From assembly GCF_030167915.1 (NCBI RefSeq), contig NZ_JARGNB010000001.1, forward strand, positions 1,736,001-1,800,000: a DNA stretch of 64,000 bases, written 5' to 3'. The notes below the pieces were generated by a model. It was not told where the DNA came from. It did no database searches and saw only the letters and a list, made by a program, of their open reading frames with translations. This document shows positions 47,723 to 55,908 of the stretch, piece by piece. A program made the position numbers and the translations under genes. The DNA comes from Aquabacterium humicola. Its GTDB lineage: Bacteria; Pseudomonadota; Gammaproteobacteria; Burkholderiales; Burkholderiaceae_C. Every line of letters begins with the position of its first letter. The stretch's first letter is position 1.

Positions 47723-48481
47723 GTTCGGCACGAACACGTAGCCGACGTTGCGCACGGTCTTGATGACCTCCGGCTTGTCCGGGTTGCGCTCGATCTTGCG
47801 GCGCAGCCGCATCACGCGCAGGTCGATCGAGCGGTCGAACACGTCCCAGCCGCGGTTGTGCGCCTGTTCCATGATCTGGTCGCGGTTCAGCGGCCGGTTC
47901 GGATGGCGGGCGAACAGCGCCAGCAGGTCGAACTCGGCGGCGGTGATCGGGATCTCGGCGCCGTCGGCACCGAAGAGGCGGCGCTCGTCGAGGTCGAGCT
48001 GGCAGGCGCCGAAGGCGATGCGCTGGCCGGGCGGGGCCACCGGCACGACGGCCGCCGGCGCGTTCGCCGCGGCGGCCGGCGCCTCGGCGGTGCTGCCGAT
48101 GCGGCGCAGCAGCGCACGCACACGGGCCAGCAGCTCGCGCGTCTCGAAGGGCTTGGGCAGGTAGTCGTCGGCGCCGAGCTCGAGGCCGACGATGCGGTCG
48201 ACCGCTTCGCCGGCCGTGGTCAGCATCACCAGGCCGACGCGCGGGTGCGTGTCGCGCAGCCAGCGCGCGAGCGACAGGCCGTTCTCGCCCGGCATGTTGA
48301 CGTCGAGGATCGCGACGTCGGGCAACGAATCGGCGAACAGCTGGCGCGCGACGGCGGCGTCCTGGGCGGTGCGCACCTCGAAGCCGTGGCGGCCGAAATA
48401 TTCGGCGAGCAGCGAACGCAGCTCGCCCTCGTCATCCACCACCAGCAGGCGCGGAACGGGATCGGGTTCAGTTGAAGTCAT
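47714..48481 (-). CDS. OmpR-type response regulator
   Basis: A 255-aa two-component regulator. Receiver domain: acidic pocket VVDDEGE (D16-D17), phospho-acceptor D60 in VAILDVNMPGENG, and DDYLPKPFE with the conserved lysine. An Ala/Pro-rich linker (about residues 125-150) leads to the winged-helix DNA-binding domain (ITAAEFDLLALFARHPNRPLNRDQIME; RSIDLRVMRLRRKIE; KTVRNVGYVF). I prefer the ATG at 48481, preceded by GGGAG; an ORF extending to 48571 would add a 30-residue unstructured tail. First of three genes with the two hybrid kinases; no HPt protein is encoded nearby. Tandem 13-bp repeats upstream suggest autoregulation. Confidence 0.92.
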   Translation of the reverse strand: MTSTEPDPVPRLLVVDDEGELRSLLAEYFGRHGFEVRTAQDAAVARQLFADSLPDVAILDVNMPGENGLSLARWLRDTHPRVGLVMLTTAGEAVDRIVGLELGADDYLPKPFETRELLARVRALLRRIGSTAEAPAAAANAPAAVVPVAPPGQRIAFGACQLDLDERRLFGADGAEIPITAAEFDLLALFARHPNRPLNRDQIMEQAHNRGWDVFDRSIDLRVMRLRRKIERNPDKPEVIKTVRNVGYVFVPNAQ

Positions 48482-48600
48482 CGCGGTCACTCCCGGGGCC
48501 GCAACCGGGGCCGCGACGGAAGCCATGGCGGGCCGTGCGGAACGATCGGCGGTGGTAGGCATGGCAAGCATGGTGGTGGCGGCGATCCTGTGAGGGGCGG

Positions 48601-48670
48601 GTTTCAGCGCGGCTTCGATTCAAGCCGCGCCATGATTCAATTGTTTCAGCGCTGTCGTTCAGCGTTGTCG
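48601..48670 (-). promoter_or_regulatory. direct repeats and stem-loop upstream of the response regulator
   Basis: Two adjacent 13-bp repeats, TTCAGCGCTGTCG (48645-48657) and TTCAGCGTTGTCG (48658-48670), differ at one base; the 10-mer GTTTCAGCGC at 48643-48652 recurs at 48601-48610. Tandem head-to-tail repeats are the usual binding layout for OmpR-family regulators. Between them, GCGCGGCTT/AAGCCGCGC (48607-48615, 48622-48630) form a perfect 9-bp stem with a 6-nt loop but no U tract. The region separates the 80-aa gene from the regulator. Confidence 0.5.
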
Positions 48671-48672
48671 CC

Positions 48673-48915
48673 TCAGGCGACCAGGCCGGCGGCCGGCCAC
48701 AGCGCGATCAGCGCGGCGGCGAGCGTCGCGCCGTACAGCAGCGCCGGCACCGGGCGACTCACGGCGGACGGGGCAGCCATGGCGTCGTCGCCGCCCAGCA
48801 GGTCCTCGGCGAAGGCTTCGCTGCGGTACAGCCAGGTCGGCAGGCCGGCCTCGTCCGCGTCGAGCATCGGCGCGGCGGTGAAGGCGGCGGCGGGCATCGT
48901 GGCGGTGGCGGTCAT
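48673..48915 (-). CDS. small 80-aa membrane protein, unknown function
   Basis: An 80-aa protein starting MTATATMPAAAFTAAPMLDADEAGLPTWLYRSEAF, with an acidic middle (EDLLGGDD) and one C-terminal hydrophobic helix (VPALLYGATLAAALIALWPAAGLVA), which would place it as a tail-anchored inner-membrane protein. CAGGAG lies 8 nt before the ATG. It precedes the regulator-kinase-kinase operon on the same strand and carries copy 3 of the 65-bp promoter module. It is not homologous to the 66-aa protein beyond Ala-richness. Confidence 0.62.
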   Translation of the reverse strand: MTATATMPAAAFTAAPMLDADEAGLPTWLYRSEAFAEDLLGGDDAMAAPSAVSRPVPALLYGATLAAALIALWPAAGLVA

Positions 48916-48955
48916 GGCGGGCTCCTGGGACGGCGGTTCTGTGTTCGGGGTGACG

Positions 48956-49020
48956 GCAGTGTCGGCAGCGCCCGTTTCAGGCGGCCTTCGCCGGCGGTCG
49001 ACGCGGGTTTCGTTTGTTGC
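48956..49020 (-). promoter_or_regulatory. shared 65-bp promoter module, copy 3 (80-aa membrane protein)
   Basis: GCAACAAACGAAACC (49006-49020, minus strand) is followed after 43 bp by ACACTGC (48956-48962), preceded by GCGCTGCCG; the ATG at 48915 is 40 bp further on. The 15-mer is identical to copy 1, and the segment GCGCTnCCnACACTGCC is shared with copy 1 at the same spacing. Confidence 0.65.
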
Positions 49021-49171
49021 GTTGCAGGAGGGCCGCGGAAGGTTTTGGCCGGCGACGGGCGCGAGCCTTGCTAGGTGCACAAGGTCAACTGCGCCCGGAA
49101 CGTGATCCTTTTCAGTTGCTCACCCCGGCCGCCGTCTGCTGCAATGCAATCGCTGACTTCGGGAGCACGCC

Positions 49172-50197
49172 ATGTCTCACCTGCCCTCCGAATCGACGTC
49201 GACCGATCTGGTGCCGGTTCGCCACGCACCGCATCGCGGCGGCATTCCGATCGCCAACATGCGGCGCGTCTACCGCTGCGAGGAGGTCGAGCGCCGGCTG
49301 ACCAAGCTGCCGCCGAAGGAGCACGAATCGCTGCGCAGCACCTATGAGCGCATGCTCGAAAAAGGGGCGGAGCGCTTCCAGGTCAAGCCCTCGGGCCTGC
49401 CGGCGATGGACCACCTGTACGAGGAGCTGCCGAACTTCCACGAAGCGCTCGACGACATCCGGCGTCAGCTTGCGCTGTGCCAGGACAGCCGCGACGCGCT
49501 GGAAATCACGCCGATGCTGCTGCTGGGCCCCCCGGGCGTCGGCAAGACGCACTTCGCGCGCGAGGTCGCCCAGCTGCTGGGCACCGGCATGGGCTTCGTC
49601 TCGATGAGCTCGCTGACCGCCGGCTGGGTGCTGTCGGGGGCGTCGTCGCAATGGAAGGGCGCGCGGCCGGGCAAGGTGTTCGAGACGCTGGTCGACGGCC
49701 AGTACGCGAACCCGGTAATGGTGGTCGACGAGATCGACAAGGCGCGCGGCGAACATGCCTACGACCCGCTGGGCGCGCTGTACAGCCTGCTGGAGCACGA
49801 CACCGCCGAGAGTTTCATCGACGAGTTCGCCGAGGTCGCGGTCGACGCCAGCCAGGTGATCTGGGTGGCCACCGCCAACGACGAGCGCGCGATCCCCGAG
49901 CCGATCCTCAACCGCGTCAATGTCTACGAGGTGCAGATGCCCGACCGCGACGCCGCGCGCATCATCGCGCTGCGGCTGTACGCCGGCATCCGCGGCCACC
50001 ACCACTGGGGCCAGCGCTTCGCGCCGGAGCCGGCTGAAAGCGTGCTCGAGCAGATGGCCGGGCTCGCGCCGCGCGAGATGCGGCGCGCCTGGATGACGGC
50101 CTTCGGCAATGCGCGGCTCGACGGCCGCGATGCGATCGAGCTGAAGGACCTGCCCGATCCGCACGGCAAGCGCAGCCCCATCGGCTTCATGCAGTAG
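49172..50197 (+). CDS. AAA+ ATPase, Lon-type ATPase module without protease
   Basis: A 341-aa soluble AAA+ protein. An N-terminal helical region (about residues 35-95, YRCEEVERRLTKLPPKEHESLRSTYERML) is followed by Walker A GPPGVGKTH (about 113-121), Walker B VMVVDEIDK, sensor-1 IWVATANDE, an arginine-finger segment (IPEPILNRVNVYEV), and a C-terminal lid helix bundle (LAPREMRRAWMTAFGNAR). The AAA module resembles that of Lon, but no Ser-Lys protease domain follows. GGGAG precedes the ATG. Substrate unknown; a remodelling or regulatory role is inferred. Confidence 0.82.
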   Translation: MSHLPSESTSTDLVPVRHAPHRGGIPIANMRRVYRCEEVERRLTKLPPKEHESLRSTYERMLEKGAERFQVKPSGLPAMDHLYEELPNFHEALDDIRRQLALCQDSRDALEITPMLLLGPPGVGKTHFAREVAQLLGTGMGFVSMSSLTAGWVLSGASSQWKGARPGKVFETLVDGQYANPVMVVDEIDKARGEHAYDPLGALYSLLEHDTAESFIDEFAEVAVDASQVIWVATANDERAIPEPILNRVNVYEVQMPDRDAARIIALRLYAGIRGHHHWGQRFAPEPAESVLEQMAGLAPREMRRAWMTAFGNARLDGRDAIELKDLPDPHGKRSPIGFMQ

Positions 50198-50254
50198 CCG
50201 CCCGGCCGCGATCCGGGCCGGGCCGGGCCCGGCGGCGCCTAAGATGCGCCGACC

Positions 50255-51187
50255 ATGGGCCCTCCTGCCGCCGACCGCCTCGCGAACCGCCTGGCCAATC
50301 GTCTCGTCGTCGCGCTGTCGTCGCGCGCGCTGTTCGACTTCGAGGACGAGAACCGCATCTTCGAGGCGCACGACGACCGCGCCTACATGGCGCTGCAGCT
50401 GGCGCGCCTGGACGAGCCGGCGCGGCCGGGTGTCGCGTTCTCGCTGGTTCGCAAGCTGCTGGCGTTCAATGCGGCGGGCACACCGCAGGTCGAGGTGGTG
50501 ATCCTGTCGCGCAACGACCCGGTGTCGGGCATGCGCGTCTTCCGCTCCTGCCGCCACTACGAGCTGCCCATCGAGCGCGGCGTCTTCACCCGCGGCGCGG
50601 CGCCGTGGCGCTACCTGAAGCCGCTGGCCGCGCAGCTCTTCCTGTCGACCAACGAGGCCGACGTGCGCTCGGCGCTCGATGCCGGCGTGCCGGCCGCGCG
50701 CGTGCTGCCGCACAGCGCGCGGGCCAGCGAGCGCCACCCCCACGAGGTGCGCATTGCCTTCGACGGCGACGCGGTGCTGTTCTCCGACGAGGCGGAGCGC
50801 GTCTACCAGCGCGACGGGCTCGACGCCTTCCAACTGCACGAGCGCACGCAGGCGACAACGCCGCTGGCGCCCGGACCGTTCAAGCCGCTGCTGGCCGCGC
50901 TGCACAAGCTGCAGAAGCTCGATGACGCCGATTCCGCCGGCATGCGCATCCGCACCGCGCTGGTCACCGCCCGCAGCGCACCGGCCCACGAACGAGCGAT
51001 CCGCACGCTGATGGACTGGCACATCGAGATCGACGAGGCGATGTTCCTCGGCGGCCTGCCGAAGGGCGAGTTCCTGCGCGAGTTCGAGCCCGACTTCTTC
51101 TTCGACGACCAGACGCGCCATGTCGACGGTGCGGCGCCACACGTGCCCGCGGGGCATGTCGCGGCCGGCGTCGCCAACCTGCGCTGA
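50255..51187 (+). CDS. 5'-nucleotidase of the cytosolic NT5C1-like family
   Basis: A 310-aa HAD-type nucleotidase (PF06189-like pattern). LVVALSSRALFDFEDENRIFE holds the modified first HAD motif, VEVVILSRNDPVSGMRVF the second, and RIAFDGDAVLFSDEAERVYQ the later acidic motif; FLSTNEADVRSALDAGVPAARVL is also typical. Such enzymes dephosphorylate nucleoside monophosphates. It starts 57 bp after the AAA+ gene on the same strand and may share its transcript. Confidence 0.8.
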   Translation: MGPPAADRLANRLANRLVVALSSRALFDFEDENRIFEAHDDRAYMALQLARLDEPARPGVAFSLVRKLLAFNAAGTPQVEVVILSRNDPVSGMRVFRSCRHYELPIERGVFTRGAAPWRYLKPLAAQLFLSTNEADVRSALDAGVPAARVLPHSARASERHPHEVRIAFDGDAVLFSDEAERVYQRDGLDAFQLHERTQATTPLAPGPFKPLLAALHKLQKLDDADSAGMRIRTALVTARSAPAHERAIRTLMDWHIEIDEAMFLGGLPKGEFLREFEPDFFFDDQTRHVDGAAPHVPAGHVAAGVANLR

Positions 51188-51246
51188 ACGCCGGCGAAGC
51201 CGTCCACCGGCGACTCCGCAGGACGCGCCGATCTGGCGTTATGCCC

Positions 51247-51981
51247 TCAGGGTTTCGACACCGGGTTGTCGAACGAATACTCGCGCAGCCCCGCGAGGTC
51301 CAGCACACGAAGCCCGCCGTACTCGATGCGGATCACGTTCTGGTCCTGCAGCGCGCGCAGCGCCTGGTTCACCCGCTGGCGCGACAGGCCGACGAGGTAG
51401 GCGAGCTCCTGCTGCGTGATGCGCAGCAGCTCGCCGACGCCGGGGTAAAGGATGGGGTGGAACAGCGCCGCGAGGCTGCGCGCGACCCGCGCGTCTGGGT
51501 GGTTCTGGCGGTCGATCTCGCGCGCGGCGATGAACTGCCCGAGCCGCTCGTTGAGCTGGTTCATCACGAAGCGGTTGAACGGGATGCTGCGGTCGAGCAG
51601 CGCATGGAACTCGTCGATCGGCAGTCCGGCCACCGTGCTGCGGCGCAGGGCTTCGATGTTGTAGCGGTAGACCTCGCGCTTGAGCAGCGTGCCTTCGCCG
51701 AACCACGCGCCGGGCGGGATGCCGGTGAAGGTGATCTGCGCGCCGCCCTTGCTGTCGTTGCTCATCTTCAGCAGGCCGTCGACGACGCCGAACCAGTAGG
51801 TCGGCGCACGCCCGACGCGGCAGATGCGGTCGCCGGGTTCGGCATGCGCGACGACCAAGATGCGCGCCATGCGCTGCCGGTCGTCGGCATCCAGCACCCG
51901 CAGCCACGGGATGCTCTGCAGTTCCGCCGACGAGGGCGAGCGCGCACGCTCGCGCAGCGACGACGCGGCCGACATGACCAT
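51247..51981 (-). CDS. Crp/Fnr-family transcriptional regulator
   Basis: A 244-aa regulator. The N-terminal cyclic-nucleotide-binding-like domain (about residues 25-140) has RVGRAPTYWFGVVDGLLKMS and PPGAWFGEGTLLKRE; no Fnr-type cysteine cluster is present. The C-terminal winged helix reads LLRITQQELAYLVGLSRQRVNQALRAL, with the recognition helix at SRQRVNQAL. Start at the ATG with AGGAG 7 nt upstream; a TTG and another ATG lie close by in frame. It is divergent from the ligase/liv operon over 149 bp and is the natural candidate to control it. Effector unknown. Confidence 0.88.
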   Translation of the reverse strand: MVMSAASSLRERARSPSSAELQSIPWLRVLDADDRQRMARILVVAHAEPGDRICRVGRAPTYWFGVVDGLLKMSNDSKGGAQITFTGIPPGAWFGEGTLLKREVYRYNIEALRRSTVAGLPIDEFHALLDRSIPFNRFVMNQLNERLGQFIAAREIDRQNHPDARVARSLAALFHPILYPGVGELLRITQQELAYLVGLSRQRVNQALRALQDQNVIRIEYGGLRVLDLAGLREYSFDNPVSKP

Positions 51982-52130
51982 GCTCAATCTCCTACCACGG
52001 GAAAGTCCGCTCGGGTCGGACCCTAGGATTGTCGTTGGACCGACATCATGACGTCAAACTTGTCCCTAGCATCCGCGTCCAACGAGGTCCCGGTCACTCG
52101 ACCGGTCCGCCTCGCCCGAAGGAGCCGCAG

Positions 52131-54077
52131 GTGCAAACGACCTTCCCCCGCTTGATGCTCGACCACGCCCGCCAGCGGCCGCATGCCGCGGCGTTGCGCG
52201 AGAAGCTGTACGGCATCTGGCAGACCGTCACCTGGGGCGAGCTGGCGGTGCTGGTGCGCCGCATCGCCTGCGGCTTCGTCGAGGCCGGCGTGAAGCGCGG
52301 CGAGCACGTCGTCGTGATCGGCGACAACCGGCCGCGGCTGTACGCATCGATGCTGGCAGCGCAGTCGCTGGGCGCGATCCCGGTGCCGCTGTACCAGGAC
52401 GCGGCTTCGGCCGAGTTCGTCTTCCCGCTGAACAACGCCGAGGTGCGCTACGCGGTGGTCGAGGACCAGGAGCAGGTCGACAAGCTGCTCGAGATCCGTC
52501 CGCAGTGCATGCATCTGGCGCGCATCTGGTACGACGACGACCGCGGCCTGCGCAAGTACGACGAGCCGGGGCTGGCTTCGCTCGATGCGCTGGCATCCGA
52601 GGGTGCACAGCGCGACCAGCGCGACCCGGGGCTCTACGACGCGCAGGTCAACGCCGGCCAGCCGCACGACGTCGCGGCGATGTTCTTCACCTCCGGCACC
52701 ACCGGCAACCCGAAGGGCGTGGTGCACACGCACTTCACGCTGCTCGACCGCGCCAACGCCGGCAAGGTCTTCGACAAGCTGACCGCCGACGAGGAAGTGC
52801 TGGCCTACATGCCGCCGGCGTGGATCGGCCAGAACATCTTCAGCTACGCCCAGTGGCTGGCTTGCGGCTATGTCGTCAACTGTCCCGAGTCGGCGGCCAC
52901 CGTGACGATCGACCTCAAGGAAGTCGGCCCGACCTACTACTTCGCGCCGCCGCGCATCTTCGAAGGCCTGCTGACGAGCGTGATGATCCGCATGGAGGAC
53001 GCTGGTGCGTTCAAGCGCTGGCTGTTCCACCGCTGCATGGCGGTCGCGCGCCGCGTCGGCCCGGCGCTGATGGACGGCAAGCCGGTCAGCGGGCTCGACA
53101 AGCTCAAGTGGAAGCTCGGTGACCTGGCGATCTTCGGCCCGCTGCGCAATACGCTGGGCTTCTCGCGGGTGCGCGTGGCCTACACCGCCGGCGAGGCGAT
53201 CGGGCCGGACCTGTTCACCTTCTACCGCTCGATCGGCATCAACCTGAAGCAGCTCTACGGCTCGACCGAGACGGCCGTGTTCGTCTGCCTGCAGCCGGAC
53301 AACGAGGCCAAGGCCGACACGGTCGGGGTGCCGATCGCCGGCGTCGAGATCAAGCTGGCCGACTCGGGCGAGATCCTGGTGAAGTCGCCGGGCCTGCTGA
53401 AGGAGTACTACAAGAACCCGGCCGCCACCGCCGAGGTGCTGACCGCCGACGGCTGGTACCACACCGGCGATGCCGGCTTCCTCGACGCCGGCGGGCACCT
53501 GAAGATCATCGACCGCGCGAAGGATGTCGGGCGGCTGATCGGCGGCCCGAACGACGGCGCGATGTTCGCCCCGAAGTACGTCGAGAACAAGCTGAAGTTC
53601 TTCCCGCACATCAAGGAAGCGGTGGCCTTCGGCGACAAGCGCGAACGGGTCTGCGCCTTCATCAACATCGACTTCGAGGCCGTCGGCAACTGGGCCGAGA
53701 AGCGCAACCTGCCCTATGCCGGCTACACCGACCTGGCGCAGAAGGCCGAGGTCTACGAGCTGATCCGCGACTGCGTCGAGAAGGTCAACGCCGACCTCGC
53801 CGCCGACGAGAAGCTCGCCGGCAGCCAGATCAGCCGCTTCCTGATCCTGCACAAGGAGCTCGATGCCGACGACGGCGAGTTGACCCGCACCCGCAAGGTC
53901 CGTCGCGGCCACATCGGCGACAAGTACCAGGTGCTGGTCGACGCCCTGTACGGCGGCAAGACCGAGCAGTTCATCGAGACGGCGGTGAAGTTCGAGGACG
54001 GGCGCTCTGGCGCCGTGTCGGCCACCTTGAAGATCGTCGACGTGAAGACCTTCCCCGCTGTCCGGAGAGCCGCATGA
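52131..54077 (+). CDS. AMP-dependent acyl-CoA ligase (long-chain-type)
   Basis: A 648-aa adenylate-forming ligase. The GTG start is preceded by AAGGAG with 6 nt spacing and gives VQTTFPRLMLDHARQRP; an upstream ATG at 52029 would add a poor extension. The AMP-binding P-loop is FTSGTTGNPKGVVHTH, the adenine motif is LKQLYGSTETAVF, and the hinge region is WYHTGDAGFLDAGGHLKIIDRAKD. Length and the C-terminal region (FINIDFEAVGNWAEKR) fit the long-chain FACS-like group more than short-chain ligases. It is the first gene of the operon; the livG start overlaps its stop (ATGA). Probable role: trapping the imported carboxylate as its CoA ester. Confidence 0.88.
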   Translation: MQTTFPRLMLDHARQRPHAAALREKLYGIWQTVTWGELAVLVRRIACGFVEAGVKRGEHVVVIGDNRPRLYASMLAAQSLGAIPVPLYQDAASAEFVFPLNNAEVRYAVVEDQEQVDKLLEIRPQCMHLARIWYDDDRGLRKYDEPGLASLDALASEGAQRDQRDPGLYDAQVNAGQPHDVAAMFFTSGTTGNPKGVVHTHFTLLDRANAGKVFDKLTADEEVLAYMPPAWIGQNIFSYAQWLACGYVVNCPESAATVTIDLKEVGPTYYFAPPRIFEGLLTSVMIRMEDAGAFKRWLFHRCMAVARRVGPALMDGKPVSGLDKLKWKLGDLAIFGPLRNTLGFSRVRVAYTAGEAIGPDLFTFYRSIGINLKQLYGSTETAVFVCLQPDNEAKADTVGVPIAGVEIKLADSGEILVKSPGLLKEYYKNPAATAEVLTADGWYHTGDAGFLDAGGHLKIIDRAKDVGRLIGGPNDGAMFAPKYVENKLKFFPHIKEAVAFGDKRERVCAFINIDFEAVGNWAEKRNLPYAGYTDLAQKAEVYELIRDCVEKVNADLAADEKLAGSQISRFLILHKELDADDGELTRTRKVRRGHIGDKYQVLVDALYGGKTEQFIETAVKFEDGRSGAVSATLKIVDVKTFPAVRRAA

Positions 54078-54937
54078 CCGCCACCACCGCCTACGCGACG
54101 CTAACGGCCGACAACCATGGCACCGGTCAAGCCGCCAACGATGCCGCCGCGCCCGCGGCCCGCGTCGCCGGCCCAGTGGTGCTGGACGTGCGCAACATCT
54201 CGCTCGCCTTCGGCGGCGTCAAGGCGCTGACCGACATCTCGTTCGACGTCCGCGAGCACGAGATCCGCGCCATCATCGGCCCGAACGGCGCCGGCAAGAG
54301 CTCGATGCTCAACTGCATCAACGGTGTCTACACGCCGCAGCAGGGCTCGATCACCTTCCGCGGCAAGACCTTCAGCCACATGAACTCGCGCCAGGTCGCC
54401 GAGATGGGCATCGCGCGCACCTTCCAGAACCTGGCGCTGTTCAAGGGCATGAGCGTGATCGACAACATCATGACCGGCCGCAACCTGAAGATGAAGTCGA
54501 ACATCTTCCAGCAGGCCTGGCGCCTCGGCGCCGCCGAACGCGAGGAGATGCAGCACCGCGAGTTCGTCGAGCACATCATCGACTTCCTCGAGATCCAGGC
54601 CTGGCGCAAGACACCGGTCGGCCGGCTGCCCTACGGCCTGCAGAAGCGCGTCGACCTCGGCCGGGCGCTGGCGATGGAGCCGCAGGTGCTGCTGCTCGAC
54701 GAGCCGATGGCCGGCATGAACGTCGAGGAGAAGCAGGACATGTGCCGCTTCGTGCTCGACGTCAACGAGGAGTTCGGCTCGACCATCGTTCTGATCGAGC
54801 ACGACATGGGCGTGGTGATGGACATCAGCGACCGCGTCGTCGTGCTCGACTACGGCAAGAAGATCGGCGACGGCACGCCCGACGAGGTGCGCCGCAACGA
54901 GGACGTCATCTCGGCGTACCTCGGCACCTCGCACTGA
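54074..54937 (+). CDS. livG: branched-chain amino acid-type ABC transporter ATP-binding protein (LivG type)
   Basis: A 287-aa ATPase of the HAAT family. Walker A GPNGAGKSS, Q-loop FQNLALFKG, a signature in the form LPYGLQKRVDLGRAL, Walker B VLLLDEPMAGMN and H-loop IVLIEHDMGVVMDIS. The first 30 residues (MTATTAYATLTADNHG...) are an extra unstructured tail. The substrate is probably an aromatic or other hydrophobic carboxylate rather than leucine, judging by the ligases in the operon. Confidence 0.92.
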   Translation: MTATTAYATLTADNHGTGQAANDAAAPAARVAGPVVLDVRNISLAFGGVKALTDISFDVREHEIRAIIGPNGAGKSSMLNCINGVYTPQQGSITFRGKTFSHMNSRQVAEMGIARTFQNLALFKGMSVIDNIMTGRNLKMKSNIFQQAWRLGAAEREEMQHREFVEHIIDFLEIQAWRKTPVGRLPYGLQKRVDLGRALAMEPQVLLLDEPMAGMNVEEKQDMCRFVLDVNEEFGSTIVLIEHDMGVVMDISDRVVVLDYGKKIGDGTPDEVRRNEDVISAYLGTSH

Positions 54938-54953
54938 GCAGGCAGAAACGACC

Positions 54954-55883
54954 ATGGGCTTCTTCCTCGAAACCTTCATCGGCGGCCTGATGAGCGGCAT
55001 GCTCTACGGCCTGGTGGCGCTCGGCTTCGTGCTGATCTTCAAGGCCTCCGGCGTCTTCAACTTCGCGCAGGGCGCGATGGTGCTGTTCGCCGCGCTGGCG
55101 ATGGCGCGCTTCTCCGACTGGATCCCGAAACTGATGGGCCTGGACAACAAGGTCCTCGCCAACCTGCTGGCCTTCGTCGCGGCGATGCTGGTGATGATCG
55201 CCGTCGCCTGGCTGATCGAGCGGCTGGTGCTCGGCAAGCTGGTCAACCAGGAGGGCGTGACCCTGCTGATGGCCACGCTGGGCATCACCTACTTCCTCGA
55301 CGGCTTCGGCCAGACCATCTTCGGCAGCGACATCTACAAGATCGACGTCGGCCTGCCGAAGGACCCGCTGTTCCTGATGGACACCCTGTTCCAGGGCGGC
55401 ATCCTGGTGAACAAGGAAGACCTCTACGCCGCGGTGATCGCCGCCGCGCTGGTGATCGTGCTGAGCCTGTTCTTCCAGTACACCGGCACCGGCCGCGCGC
55501 TGCGTGCGGTGGCCGACGACCACCAGGCCGCGCAGTCGATCGGCATTCCGCTGAAGCGCATCTGGGTCATCGTCTGGTCGGTCGCCGGCTTCGTCGCGCT
55601 GGTTGCCGGGATCATCTGGGGCAGCAAGCTCGGCGTGCAGTTCTCGCTGTCGGTGCTGGCGCTGAAGGCGCTGCCGGTGGTGATCCTGGGCGGGCTGACC
55701 TCGGTGCCCGGCGCGATCATCGGCGGGCTGATCCTCGGTGTGGGCGAGAAGCTGTCCGAGGTCTTCGTCGGCCCGCTGGTCGGCGGCGGCATCGAGATCT
55801 GGTTCGGCTACGTCGTCGTGCTGCTGGTGCTGCTGGTGCGGCCGCAGGGGCTGTTCGGCGAGAAGATCATCGATCGCGTCTAA
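54954..55883 (+). CDS. livH: branched-chain amino acid-type ABC transporter permease (LivH type)
   Basis: A 309-aa inner-membrane permease with about eight helices. Typical LivH start (FIGGLMSGMLYGLVALGFVLIFKASGVFNFAQGAM), and the coupling loop GRALRAVADDHQAAQSIGIPLKRIW. Follows livG by 16 bp. Confidence 0.93.
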   Translation: MGFFLETFIGGLMSGMLYGLVALGFVLIFKASGVFNFAQGAMVLFAALAMARFSDWIPKLMGLDNKVLANLLAFVAAMLVMIAVAWLIERLVLGKLVNQEGVTLLMATLGITYFLDGFGQTIFGSDIYKIDVGLPKDPLFLMDTLFQGGILVNKEDLYAAVIAAALVIVLSLFFQYTGTGRALRAVADDHQAAQSIGIPLKRIWVIVWSVAGFVALVAGIIWGSKLGVQFSLSVLALKALPVVILGGLTSVPGAIIGGLILGVGEKLSEVFVGPLVGGGIEIWFGYVVVLLVLLVRPQGLFGEKIIDRV

Positions 55884-55908
55884 CGCACAAACACACCGGA
55901 GACCGATC

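Noticed and set aside
44308-47763. 1,151-codon plus-strand ORF across the first hybrid kinase
   Set aside because: Antisense shadow as above; the real genes are supported by motifs on the minus strand.
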